A stretch of DNA of 64,000 nt. It comes from Adiantum capillus-veneris. Its lineage: Eukaryota > Streptophyta > Polypodiopsida > Polypodiales > Pteridaceae. Each line of letters opens with the position of its first letter. The stretch's first letter is position 1. A program made the position numbers and the translations under genes. The stretch covers positions 33,618,446-33,682,445 of the forward strand of contig CM043969.1 of assembly GCA_014529385.2 (NCBI GenBank), in the 5' to 3' direction. The notes under the pieces were generated by a model. The model was not told the DNA's origin and searched no databases. It saw only the letters and a list, made by a program, of their open reading frames with translations. Shown here one piece after another: positions 46,865 through 58,787 of the stretch.

Positions 46865-48185
46865 CACTAGGTTGGTAATGGGACACTTTTATGTCCTGTT
46901 AAGTGACCATTTTCCTTGAATTATTTCAAGAGTTTCAAAATGTATTTTGAGGGGCTATCTATCTAGAAAGTTGTCTCATGAGCTGAAAAGAACTCGACAT
47001 TTTTTTGGAATATCAATTCCATCTTTAACCTTGTCCTTGCACAACATTTCACAACCTAAACTGTGTGAAAAAACGGGTCCTGTTTTTGCCTTTTTTCAAC
47101 TTTTTGCAACTATACCACTCTAGAATTCATGTTTGTGAGGTCTTTAATGCTAGAAAACTATCTTTAGTAGTCCTTAACATGTCCTGATGCTTCTAGGGAG
47201 AAATAAATATTAAAATTGTAAGTTATGACCAAATTACAAAAATTATCAAATCCTGTATTTTAGTCAATTTTAGCTCTTCTATGATTTTTTTGGTGGATTT
47301 CATGATATCCAAATGCATTTTTGATTTTTTACGTTGCATATTGTAACATAAAGCTAATATTACTTGAGTTTTGGGGCACCTAATACCCTATTTTGCATAG
47401 TACACAACGATGGTTGATTTTTTCAATTATAGAAGAAAACAAAACATTCTAGTATATCAAGTATAGCTTTTTCAATATTGTTAGTTTCTTGTGACAAATA
47501 TATGCATTTTGTAGGTAGTAACCATATCTAGTCATAAGGATCAAATTTGGCTAGATATTGAATAGTTTCTATGGGATTCTACAATGCATAATGTTGAACC
47601 CAGTTTTTTCATGTTTGCTGTATTTAGCACTTCATCTTTGTCCCCAAGATTCCCCTTGGTAAGAGATGTATTATTATTTTGACATGCTCCATGGCTCCTT
47701 ATGAACATAAAGTACAATAGGGAACTAAGAAAACATGCATATATTATTTGTATTCAGCGTGGCTATAGAAACTTTGATGATCGGTTTGCAGAATGGTAAA
47801 AAATCAACTTTTTTGTACCGATTTATTTTGGCAAAACAAAAAATAGTGAGTGAGAAGCAATCATATGTTCTGATTACCAACCCATTGAAGTTAACTATGG
47901 AATTTATATCAAGTCCTACAAAAATCTCTAATCTTATTTTTATGCAACAAAACGTAAGAAATGACTGTTTTGATGAAAATGCACTGGTCCATCAACTTTG
48001 GAGGCTTGGTGTGACCAAAAGATGAGAAATTTTACAAGTTTCTTATTTTTTCCATGTATAGTAGGCCTTGAACTATAACCTCATGAAAGGATTTTACAAA
48101 ATGAGTGGATCTACTATGGTTTTGGAGTTTTTTTTCAAAACCCTGAAAGGACACTTTTATGTCCTGTTAGGTTACCAACCTAGTG
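46865..48185. mobile_element. Non-autonomous DNA element with CACTAGG ends and TTAA target site
   Basis: Both ends read CACTAGGTTGGTAA inward (14-bp perfect terminal inverted repeats). TTAA lies on both sides (46861-46864 and 48186-48189). Removing the element plus one TTAA restores the Gypsy protease frame exactly. Each end has a subterminal palindrome GGACACTTTTATGTCC (46881-46896 and 48149-48164). The interior has no recognisable transposase. Ends starting CACTA suggest the CACTA superfamily, but that family makes 3-bp duplications; a 4-bp TTAA target is the piggyBac signature. Superfamily is therefore unresolved. Confidence 0.85.
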
Positions 48186-48235
48186 TTAACAATAGTCCCA
48201 TTGGCCATCTTTACTACTATGTTTGTAGTCCCAAG
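48186..48235 (-). pseudogene. Gypsy protease N-terminal fragment
   Basis: Encodes NIVVKMANGTIV, continuous with 46,864 once the inserted element is removed. It is cut on its far side by Copia sequence. Confidence 0.65.
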
Positions 48236-49290
48236 GTTTTGAATTCTATGCTTCATCAAAAGAAAGAGGTTCCTCCTCATCACATAAACCAGAAACAGCC
48301 AAAGCATAACAATATGGTGCATAAGATCGAGAAACTCAACAAGTACGACTATACATAAGTGCATCCAATTTATTGTGATGCAAAGTATGCACCAATCATT
48401 TTGGCATACCTCTAGCCTCCTCATTCTCAGTCCTTTCCACATCAAGTACATCATGTACATCTCCATCAGTAGTAGACTGATCCGTAACAGTTTCAAAAAT
48501 CTCTATCAGCTATAGATTTGTCTCATTGGAATTTATATTCAAGTTTCCACCATTAAAAAGAGGCAACAAAGTGTCATAAATGTCCTGTGAGTTTATATTA
48601 CTATCTCTAGTACATGATAACAAAGGTTGAAGAGATTTTTCCACAAACACAACATCTCGTGCAACCAAGCTACATTTTATTTCTGGGCAATATAGCCTGT
48701 AACCTTTGCTTTTAGTATTACAACCAACAAAAATGCATTTAACATCCTTATCATCTAATTTTCTGTGCTATCGTTGTGGCACCAAAGCATAAGATAAACA
48801 ACCAAAAACGTGCATGTCATCTATAGATGGCTTCGTATCATGCCATGCTTCATAAGGAGTCATAGACTGCAGGGATTTAGTAGGACTCCTGTTAAGTATG
48901 TAAGCATTACACATGATAGCCTCAAGCCAAAACAAATATGTCATGCCATTTTCGTAAGCGACCTGTTTTTCTTTCAGCAATATGATTTTATTTAGGTGTA
49001 TACGACACTATAAATTGGTGTTTTATCCAAAAATTAGCTAGAAATGCATTAAATTCATGAGACATGTACTCCCCCCCTCGATTTGAACGGAGGGTGTCCA
49101 TAGTAAATTTAGAAACATTTTCAACCATAACTAGAAATTGCTTGAAGCACATGAACACTTCAGAATTAGCTTTAATCAGATACACCCATGCATGCCTAGA
49201 GTAATCATCAATGAAATTCATGAAGTATAAGAAATTGCCTAAGGATGGAGTTTGCAAAGGCCCACAAACATCACTGTGTGAAAACATTCT
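48236..49290 (-). pseudogene. Ty1/Copia integrase and integrase-RT linker
   Basis: 49,287-48,988 encodes HSDVCGPLQTPSLG, FIDDYSRHAWVYLIKA and LRSNRGGEYMSHEFNAFL. 48,980-48,768 encodes YILNRSPTKSLQSMTPYEAW. The linker runs to EEEPLSFDEA near 48,250, just before RT would start. Frame breaks throughout. Confidence 0.88.
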
Positions 49291-49577
49291 TCTTGTAAGA
49301 AATCCTAAAAATCCATAATAAACAAAGTTTCAAGTGAGCAATGAGGTTAGGTTCATAAAATTGGGCGTCTTGGCTACATGTGATTGCATTAAAATTCTAT
49401 TCTATGTAATGTATCCCAGATATCATGATTTAAGGAAAGAAAATATATCTTTTATAAAAAAACTAAGCATTATCTCCACAGCAGCATAAACTTCTTTTCT
49501 ACCATTTTGATTGATGAAACAACACACAATGAAAATGTGGTGAAGAAAGATTTTCTAAAGCCCACTTACCTAAAGCT

Positions 49578-49612
49578 TCCCCCCCCACCCCCCCACACCC
49601 CCCCCCCCCGCC
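49578..49612. repeat. C-rich homopolymer tract
   Basis: Interrupted poly-C of about 35 bases. A likely site of assembly or length error. Confidence 0.9.
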
Positions 49613-49639
49613 TTGGCATGTAATATCTTCCTCAAAGAC

Positions 49640-50430
49640 AAGAACATAAATTTTGGCGATTATATGACCGACCATAGTAGCTCTATAATTTTTGAGATGG
49701 AGCACATCTCTAAGTTTGTTAATAAGAACAATAGGATGCACTCCTATAAAAGCCCTTTTGCTATTGGCTTATTTTCAAAGTGTACAAGAGCAAGAAACAG
49801 AGTATCTTTTTTGCTCCAACAGTGAAGACGTAGCCAGTAGTGCTCCTTTGAGTATCTTTGTCACCTGCCATATCTGCATCAACATACCATTGCAAGAAAT
49901 TTCTAGTGCCTCCAAAACATAAAACATTATTGTCTCTTTAAGATACCTTAGTACCCATTTCATAGCTTTCCAATGCTCTTTACCTAGATTATCCATGAAT
50001 CTACTCATAAATCCCAGTGCATGTACAATATGTAGCGTTGTCCTGACCATAGCGAACCTATCGCTACAGCATATGGAACTTTAGACATATAGACTATCTC
50101 CTCTTGTGTCTTTGGACATATATCCTTGGTTAGTTTAAAGTGACTAGCCAAAGGTGTAGAAACCGGTTTTGCATCTTGCATCGCAAATCTTTCTAGTACC
50201 TTCTTGATGTAATCCTCTTGAGATAGTGTTAGTGTCTTTTGCTCCCTGTCCCTTGATATCTTCACACCAAGTATCCGCTTTGCAGCACCTAAATCTTTCC
50301 TTGACAAAGATTTGGACAACTCCTCTTTTAGGTATCTAATATCTTGCATGTTAGCACTTGTAATGAGCACGCCATCAACATACAACATTAGGATGATAAA
50401 TTTCCCATCTCCCAAATTGTTCATGTACAC
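49640..50430 (-). pseudogene. Ty1/Copia reverse transcriptase C-terminus and RNase H
   Basis: FIILMLYVDGVLITSANMQD is the catalytic strand (YVDG where YVDD is expected); LGVKISRDREQKTLTLSQED and FAMQDAKPVSTPLA follow. 50,050-49,790 encodes FMDNLGKEHWKAMKWVLRYL and, in another frame, YVDADMAGDKDTQRSTTGYV. It lies upstream of integrase on the minus strand, opposite to Copia order, so it is a separate fragment. Confidence 0.88.
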
Positions 50431-50572
50431 ACAGTGTTATGAGTTGCATCTTTTGAATTCATAATCCAACATCTGATTGAACTTCAGGTGCCACTATCTT
50501 GATGCTTGCTTTAGACTATACAAAATCTTCTTTTACCTACAAACCATTTTCTCCTTACCTATACCCCTTTGA

Positions 50573-51430
50573 TTGAAGCATGTAAATCTCCTGCTCCAAG
50601 TCTACCTGTATATCAAATGTGGTGCTCCCACGAAAGGAAAAAAAGCTTTCGATGGGCTAACTCTCCGAAATGACATCACCTTGAATGCATCGATTATTGG
50701 ATATGCCCAACTTCATTGTGCCATGGTAGCTCTGGAAGCGGATGCAAAAGGCAGGTTTTTCTCCAAATGCATTCACCTCTCCTTGCACCTTGAAGGCCAG
50801 TGGCCTTATGCAACCATTGACATGGTTGAGAGAATTAGCGAGAAGATACCTGGTCTAGCGTTGTTGGTGAAGGATGTCATGCTTGGCAGTGCTTGGTTGA
50901 TACATATGGAAAGTGTGGTATTGTCACGAAAGCATGAAAAGTTCTTCATTGGCACTCTCTCTGGAATGTCATCATCTGCAACGTGTTGGTTGCAAGATGT
51001 GCCCAGTATGCCTTGGTGGTGAAGGATGTCATGCTTGGTAGTGCTTGGTTGATATGTATGTGAAATGTGGTACTGCCACGAAATCATGAAAAGATGAAAA
51101 GTTCTTCATTGGCATTCTCTCTGGAATCTCATCACCTGCAATGTGTTGGTTGCAAGATATGCCCAATATGCGTGTCACAAGAAATCTCCCAATTGCTTTT
51201 ACGGAACCTCTTATTCTAAATACATTCACATATGCTTGCACCTTGAAGGCCTGTGGCCTTCTGAAAGACTTTCACATAGGTATCAGAATTCACAATATCC
51301 TGTGATTGCTAGTCAGGGGTTGTTGGGAATACAATGTCATGCTTGGCGGTGGTTCGATCATTATGTATACCAAATGTGGTGTTCTCACAATAGCACAAAA
51401 ACTTCTTGAAGGGCATCCTCCCTCAGATGT
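50573..51430 (+). pseudogene. PLS-type pentatricopeptide-repeat relic
   Basis: VYLYIKCGAPTKGKKAFDGL, ASIIGYAQLH, and later MYTKCGVLTIAQKLLEG recall plant PLS-class PPR repeats (VDMYAKCG and NALIAGYAQ). A segment beginning ATGTCATGCTTGG recurs near 50,876, 51,027 and 51,332, each followed by a degraded VDMYxKCG block. Many frameshifts; no complete motif series. Confidence 0.65.
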
Positions 51431-51599
51431 GCATCGGCAATTGACACTCAATCACGTGGTGAGTAAGCATATCATTTTTTTATTTTTGAAAAATAAAACA
51501 CAATTAATGAATGCAATGAAAATTGCACGTTGTTGTGGGAATGGCACGTTCCCTTATATTATAAAAATTGGGGAGACTTGCATGTTTTCTTTTTTTTGA

Positions 51600-51932
51600 A
51601 ACATAAATGAAACAACAAACAATCAATAACATTGACATCCTGTATGATTACGAACATTGAGCTTGGCAAAACTCTAACCCTCCTTGTGGTTTTTTATGAG
51701 GTACCCCTCTAAAGCACTATGATCGGTATCTCATTTTTGCAAGGTACACCTTAGAAACACAACGATCGATATCCAAAACACACTCTCAGATAAAAAAAGT
51801 TAACATGCTTTAATGAAATCTCTCTCTCTCTCTCTGCTTCATTTTCTCTCTCTTGGGATAGCTTCCTACGACATTAAAATTCTCTTCTTCTTCTCCTTCT
51901 TCTCTCAGGTAAAAAATCTAAGTCTTTAATGT

Positions 51933-52002
<70 letters not shown>

Positions 52003-52391
52003 GGCGCTTCATTATTTTGATGTCTTCCCTCCCAATCATAAATATCTTAGACATAATTAATAGCATCAAATAGTCAATTTTTTTTTAATTTGAGAAGTAT
52101 TGAAATGGCATATATAGTTTCCAATATTTTGCTCAATCGTAGTTCGATGCGAACAGAGCGAACGAAGCACTCTAGTTCCAAGCTTACATTGTTGAATCAT
52201 CTCCTTGTGCTGTTGGAAGCAAAATTTTAGAGCGCGGCTGTCATAATCAAAAAATTGCGAAGACATATTGAACCGGGGAATTCTTCCTCTCTTTGTGGGT
52301 TTGTGTTGCCTCTCACTATCTTTGTATATATGATGGACAAAGCTACAAAGGGTGTTGAGTCCAGAAGAAAGGTTCATTTGGCTATTGCCAT

Positions 52392-52396
<5 letters not shown>
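51600..52396. repeat. CT-rich region without gene
   Basis: Contains a CT tract of about 58 bases (about 51,939-51,996) and a shorter one near 51,822. The remainder shows nothing recognisable. Confidence 0.7.
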
Positions 52397-52476
<80 letters not shown>

Positions 52477-52531
52477 TTGCACACTTGTACGCCTACATAC
52501 ACACGCCCACACACATAGACAGACAAGTACC

Positions 52532-52609
<78 letters not shown>
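52397..52609. repeat. Compound (CT)n ... (CA)n microsatellite
   Basis: A CT run at about 52,397-52,471 and a CA run at about 52,538-52,609 are separated by about 65 bases of CA-rich sequence. The order matches the pair at 39.1 kb, but the flanks differ. Confidence 0.95.
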
Positions 52610-52612
<3 letters not shown>

Positions 52613-53077
52613 GTACGGCAGGTAAGGAGGAAGTGACCAAAAAGCAAGGAATAGGTTGGAAGCACCTAGAAGCCCAAGGGATGGGGACCTCTAGACAAGA
52701 GCCTGAAAGTGTAGTTTTAATGCTCCAAAAGAGACTTACCATCTGAACAACTGATAGATAAACCGTGAAAAATCCACGCCCAAGAAGCCCGAAACAATGG
52801 ACAAGGAGGACTAAAGAAAATCTTGTAGGTATACCTAGTGAAGTGCTAGAGGGATTCTCCAATCATCTTGCCAACAAAAGTGCACCCACCTCGATCAATT
52901 GCTCAAGTGTGCTTTTTTTTTTTTTTTTTTTTTGGGGGGGGGGGGGGGGATCCCTCGTCACTATATGGCACGGACATATGGTCCAGAGGGGATCTAGGGC
53001 CCAAATTTTGGGGGCCGAGGTGGCTTTTATCTCAGCTATCGGATCATTTAGTGAACTAGGGGTGAACTAGGGTGTGA

Positions 53078-53240
53078 TCATGTGCCATGCCAACATGGGC
53101 AACAACATGCGCTACCGTGGTGGTAGGGCATTTGTATGGCAATCGAGAGGTCTTAGGTTCGACCCACACCCCACGAGGCGGGCGAACTTAGAGCACCATT
53201 TTTGCCCCGAGTTCACCCCCTAGTTCATTACACAATCGGA
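53078..53240 (+). repeat. Possible tRNA-derived SINE inside family X
   Basis: TGGTGGTAGGGCATTTG followed by AGGTCTTAGGTTCGACCC resembles A- and B-box spacing of a polymerase III promoter (B box GGTTCGAnnCC). The A box is weak and no clear tail or target duplication is seen. Family X copy B carries the same sequence, split by an insertion. Confidence 0.35.
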
Positions 53241-54440
53241 CAGTTCATATCAAAGACGCTCTCTGTCCACAAATGTGGGCCTTAGATCCCCGTTGGTTGA
53301 CCCCTTGTGAGATAGTGACGAGGGGGGGCATCGATATAGCCTCCGTGACGCCAACATGCATAGCTGATAGAGAACCGTGGTAGCTGTAGTCTCAAGGGAA
53401 CACCCTAGGGGGATGGAAGAGAGCACAGTGTGTTCCAAAAAGCTCCAAAAAAGCATAAGCAAGAAAGTGTTCCATGAGGATGCCAAATTTGACTTCTCCC
53501 AACTTGTCTTGTCCATTGGATTTGGCCATGCCTTAGACTATTGTAACCACCTACTACGGGGTCGGATAACTCAATTGAAAGATGAAAACCGAATAGAGAG
53601 AGATTACACTTTGCACTCGTAGACGACAACATAGAGGATTCCTCTTCAGAGAGTATTGGCCCTCAAGTCGAGCGCCCCTAGTGGTATTTCTTATTAATTT
53701 ATGAACGGTCAAGTTATAATTGTTCTCTATGAGTCCACTCATACAATTTTTCTTACAATTGAGGCCGTGCCTTCTACTTCATAACCCAGAAGCACAAGTT
53801 ATTTTTACATGGTGTGCTTAAAGCACAAAAAGTAAATTTCTTCAATTAACTGGCCTCTAAAAGCTTAGGAGCATTGTAATTACCCGTCAACAATTTCTTC
53901 GGTTTGTGCCACGTTTTGTGGGCCCTCAAGCTCTACTTTTGGTCTTGAGTTTGGTGGCTCCCTCTACAACTCTATCGGCTATTGCACCTTGTGTTCCCTT
54001 TGCAGCTCCATATTATAGAGAAAATTAAGCAGGTTGTCACATACCCTCTGAGGTGCAGGAGAAGTGTTGATGGTTACAGCTTAGGATTAGTGGTTAGTAC
54101 GTATACAAGGTATTTGCTAGATTGGTGTTTGCTTTAGATTGCACAAATGTTGATACAATGGATCTAGATGCTGAGATGCTGATGGGATCATGCATTGGAT
54201 GCTTGGACTTGTGGTACGGAGAGGCTAAGGGCTGAAATCTGAGAACGCTAGGAAGACTAGCTTGGATTTGCAAACTCTGATGTGGCTATGGGTTGAAAAC
54301 TGAGAGGCTGATTTGTTGATGCAAAAACGCAAGGGATGTTGGATGACATGAGGCAATCGATTGACTTCTAACGCTAGGGTGCTAGAGGTTCTGGCGATGG
54401 CGAGGTTGATCTGCTGGATGAAAATGCATGTGTATTTGCT

Positions 54441-54687
54441 CTCGGGGGGTTCACTATGTGTCAAACTACCATATCACGTGCGTTCAAGACATGTTTGTAA
54501 AACACCTTATCTGTGAATTTTGTTAAGAATATGATATGCCCTTTTCTTTTAAAATCTGTAAGTTTTTTCCAAATTTGAAAAAATAATGCCCTTTTGTATA
54601 TATATTTCTATAACTTTCAAGAACTTTAAATACCCTTCTGTTGAACTCACGTGATAGGTTACATTTTTATTAGGTGACCTCCCTGGG
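54441..54687. mobile_element. 247-bp MITE with 8-bp target duplication
   Basis: TATTTGCT occurs on both sides (54433-54440 and 54688-54695), while copy B of family X has a single TATTTGCT at the same place near 63,319-63,326, the empty site. Ends are imperfect inverted repeats: CTCGGGGGGTTCAC against CCCAGGGAGGTCAC, 10 of 14 matching. An 8-bp duplication fits hAT-type MITEs. Confidence 0.88.
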
Positions 54688-55008
54688 TATTTGCTACACT
54701 TAGGGCGCCAGGCGGATGGAGAAACGCTGATGGGAGGAAACGCCAGAGAGAGACTGAGGGTGCTGAGGTGTAGATGCTGGAAAATGCTAGAGTTGTTGAA
54801 TACTTTGAGCTCTTGATTGTTCATGTTGGCTATTGATGATCTGATGGATATGGGGTGAACTATATAGCCTTTTCAAGTGAGATGGAGCAGTAGCTTGATA
54901 GGATCCCCCCTGGCTTATAATGAAATCGTCATTTATTATTAATATTGATATTATTAATAAGAGGGGCTTTGCATGCTATAAACTGCCTAGGCAACGATGC
55001 TGAAAAAT

Positions 55009-57060
55009 CTACTTGAAAAGGCTATATGAAAGAAGGGAAGTGCTTCAATTGTGGTAAAGAGGGACACATAGCAAAGCAGTCTTCAAACAAAGAAAAAAAA
55101 CAAGGTTCCTTCTGAAGAAAAAGCCAAGCCAATGGCCACAATCAACGCTATACAAGATGTGGTTGGCAATACAAGCCATACTCCAGCAATGCATCAATTA
55201 CGTAAGGCTTGGGGACAATTTCAAGCAATGCCAAATTTTTTATAATGGGTCCCGCAGCAAACAAAATTTCATCTCTTGGAATTTAGCCAAAGAACTTGGC
55301 TTGAAGAATGACGACATGGAGACACCCCTAGAGATTCATCAAGCCCTAAATGCCAATGACAAAGACACATTGAAGACAGTTGTACGCTACATTGACAAGC
55401 TTAAATTTGAGCTTCAAGGTTCCAAAGATCAGTACACCTTTTGCATTGCAATACTTGGCATGCCTTAGAACCATAGAGCGGACTCAACCATCTACTCTCA
55501 AAAGAAGACCGTCCAGTTCACCCATAAAGGCAAAAAGGACGAGATCAAAGCAAGCATAAGTGGGGACACCATACCCACGGTAAGCCGTACTCAGGTTTGC
55601 AGAGCAATTAAGGATTGTGTTCAGCGTTGTTTGTTTTGTGTAATGATAGTCATGATAAGATACATGTTGAAAATCACGAACAACTCAAAGTCTTGGAAAA
55701 GTATAAAGATTGTTTTTCAGAAGATCTCCCTTATCAACTAGCTCCAAAAAGGCGTGAAGATCATCAAGTAGATATCATCCATGGTAGCTCTCCTCCCAAC
55801 ATTGCGCCTGCTTGAGTGAGCCATCCTCAACAAGAGGAAATTAGGAAGCAAGTGAAAGACCTACTTAGTCATGGGTTGGTTAATCCTAGTAGCGCACCCT
55901 TTTGTTCTCCAGTTCTTCTTGTTCAGAAAAAGGATAGCAGCTTCTGAATGTGCATCGACTATCAGGCACACAACAAAATAACTGTGAAGAACAGATTTCC
56001 CATTCCACGAATTGATGAAATTTTGGATCGCCTGGGTGGCACCAAGATTTTTAGGAGGATTCATCTAAAGAGAGGATATAACCAGATCAGGTTGATTCCA
56101 CAGGATACCCACAAGATTGCTTTCGTACTTCTTTTGGCTTATATGAATTCTTGGTGATTCTTTTGGATTAACTAATGCACCGAAAACTTTCAATCGCATG
56201 ATGGAGTGCATCTTTAGGGGTCACCGCCAGTAAGTTGGCACTTTCTTTGATGATATTCTTGTGTTTAGCAAGAATGAAGAAGAGCATCAACACCATCTGG
56301 AAATTGTTTTGCAACTTCTTCATGAGAATCAGCTTCTCATCAATGGTAAGAAAAGTGATTTCTTCATGCATAGAATAAATTATCTTGGGCATGTGATCTC
56401 TTCAGAAGGCATTTAGATGGATCCAAAGAAGATCACAATAATCCAAGAATGGCCAGATCTTTGTGATGTGCATGAGGTGCGATCTTTTTTGGGGTTTATG
56501 CTCTTACTATCGCCGCTTCATCAAGCATTTTGCCCACATTAATTCTCCTCTACATGACGTAACTAAGAAGAATACCACTTTTCAATGGAAGGAGAAAGAG
56601 AGGAAAGCTTTTCAAACGCTGAAAATCACAGTCACTTTAGGCCTTGTTCTCATCATCCCCGACTTAACAAAACCATTCGTGGTTGAAGCAGATGCTTGTG
56701 GAAATTGCATTGATGCTATGCTGAATCAAGAAGGCCATGCAATAGCTTTTGAAACCCAACGGCTAAATGATGTAGAGAAGAGGTATGATATTTATGAGAA
56801 AGAGATTTTGGCTGTGGTTCATGCTTTGAAGAATTGGAAACATTATCTCTTAGGCAATGAATTCATTGTAAGAACTGACCAGCAAAGCTTGAAGTATTTC
56901 AACACTCAAAAGCACGTACAAGAAAGGCATGCAAAGTGCGAAAAGTTTTTATCTATGTTTCATTTTCAAATCTTATATACTCCTGCCAAGCACAATGTGG
57001 TTGTAGACGCACTTTCAAGAGTCCCCCAAATTTCAACCATGTTAACCCTCACGGACACCC
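55009..57060 (+). pseudogene. Ty3/Gypsy gag knuckle, protease, RT and RNase H
   Basis: CFNCGKEGHIAKQ (near 55,038) is the zinc knuckle. 55,615-55,950 gives the pre-RT (YKDCFSEDLPYQLAP, GLVNPSSAPFCSPVLLVQKK). 55,948-56,400 gives the RT (MCIDYQAHNKITVKNRFPIP, TFFDDILVFSKN). 56,463-57,050 is a long frame with FLGFMLLL/YYRRFIKHF, VVEADACGNCIDAML and FIVRTDQQSLKYF, ending DALSRVP. Stops at several points; integrase is absent and an LTR-like repeat follows directly. Confidence 0.9.
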
Positions 57061-57330
57061 TAGATCACCTTCGACGGACGCCTTATTATTTATTTGATTG
57101 AGTCATGGACCGGGCGTGTTGGTCTAGTAGGTGGGTAGGTGATTGCCAATGAGAGGTGCACCACTTATCTTATTTTCATAGTAGTTTTGCAACGACCGGC
57201 CCCTATGGGTGCCCATGTGTGAATGGTTCAAACTCTTATAAAAGGTCCATTTGACCTAAAAATCCTCATTCTTGGAGGTGCAAGCTAAGAAGTTCTCTTG
57301 CTCCATATCTGTCTCCTTTCCCTTCATGTA

Positions 57331-57421
<91 letters not shown>

Positions 57422-57800
57422 GAGAAAGTGAGTGAGTGTGTGAGAGAGAGAAAGAGCATTACAGTGGCATCGGCGATGGCAAGGCAGTTGAGCGTGGCAT
57501 CAACGACGGCTTCTTCTGGTTCGCAACACATGATCCTTCACGACGGAAGCATTGAGCGATGAGTGACACACTATTGTTTCTTTGAGCTTGCTGAGACTGT
57601 CTAGTTGTGTGCTTGTAGCATTTCGAAGCTCGCACACAATACACAGACAAGTTTCCAACCTCCGACACGTGTGGTGAGTGACACACCATTGTTTCTTTGA
57701 GCTTGCTAGGATTGTCGAGTTACGTGCTTGCAGCCTTTCGAGGCTCGCACATAGTGCACATGCAAGTTCCTAGCCATGAACACTTGCGGAAAAGCACACA
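57041..57800 (+). repeat. LTR-like repeat with (GT)n(GA)n and internal duplication
   Basis: Inverted match to 38,920-39,560. A GT tract (about 57,337-57,364) is followed by a GA tract (about 57,370-57,427). A segment of about 110 bp containing GAGTGACACAC and TTGTTTCTTTGAGCTTGCT is duplicated in tandem (57,558-57,670 and 57,674-57,780). Confidence 0.8.
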
Positions 57801-58550
57801 TCTCTAGCGTCATTGTCGGGGACTCCCTCTTGCACTATCCCTCTTGCACTAAACTTGAGGAGCACTTAGTGCTACCTTAGGAAACCTTCACTTCTACCAC
57901 TTCTGGTTTTTTTTTAGTTGTGTGAGAACTGTTAAGTGGTTGTAATGTGCATTTTTAGCAGGTTTTGTTAACTTTTTCTAGTGGCTGTAAGGTGTGGTTT
58001 TAGTAGGTTTTTGTAAGCTCTATTAAGTGTTGTAGTGTACTTGTTTTTGTTAGATTTTTTAGATCTCTACTGTCAAGTGTTAGCAGATCTGTTAGTAAGT
58101 GCAGACAGTGTGTAGTAGTTAGTGTAAACAATGTGTAGCTTACTGTGTTAGACAGTGTGTGAGCAGAGGTAATTAGTTGTGTTAGCTGCAAGGAGGTTAG
58201 ACAGAGCTGCTAGGAGTTGTTGTGTGTGCATGTGAGCTTGACGCCCATGCGGCAAAATCATCACAGAAAAAGCAATTACAAAAAAAAGCTCAAAAATATT
58301 GAGACCAAAAAGAAATTCAAAAATAAAAACCTTATCTTAAAAGGAAGAATTGGGATCATCCCCCCAAGCCCAAAGCCCGATCCCGTGCGCCAGCCCATGC
58401 CCAATCCCCAGTCCTCAATCTTCTGATATAATATACACACTACTTTATATATAAAGCCTAGGACCTCAAGTGAAGGGACAAATTTATCAAGTCCTCCACC
58501 ATCCCCTTTACACTTACCCTTTGGACTTACTAATTCTAGCCCTCTCTCCA
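57801..58550. other. No recognisable gene
   Basis: TG-rich sequence around 57,900-58,200 has loosely repeated GTTAAGTGGTTGTAATGTG-like phrases. No coding evidence. Confidence 0.45.
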
Positions 58551-58755
58551 CCTGAAAGTGTGGTTTTAATGCTCCAAAAGAGACTTGCCATCTGAACATC
58601 AGATAGATGAACTGTGAAAAATCCTCGCTCAAGAAGCCCGAAACAATGGACAAGGAGGACTAAAGAAAATCTCATAGGTATAACTAGTGAAGCGCTAGAG
58701 GGATTCTCCAATCATCTTGCCCGTGCGCCCACCTCGGCTGATTGCTCAAGTGTGC

Positions 58756-58787
<32 letters not shown>

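Larger units (their letters stand above)
52703..55008 (+). repeat. Repeat family X, copy A
   Basis: Starts at CCTGAAAGTGTAGTTTTAATG and ends at ACGATGCTGAAAAATCTACT; matches 58,551-63,643 apart from insertions. It holds a T21G17-like homopolymer junction (52,912-52,949) and a possible SINE. It lacks about 120 bp present near 62,890-63,005. No coding capacity seen; the family is unclassified and could be a very long LTR or a non-autonomous element. Confidence 0.85.

Noticed and set aside
46865-48185. Confident CACTA assignment from the CACTA termini
   Set aside because: A 3-bp duplication cannot be placed; only TTAA matches on both sides and restores the host frame.
48236-50430. A single Copia element with RT before integrase
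   Set aside because: Copia order is integrase then RT; here the RT fragment is upstream on the strand, so two separate fragments are more likely.
50806-51241. Minus-strand open frames opposite the PPR relic
   Set aside because: They mirror the repeated plus-strand blocks and have no motif of their own.
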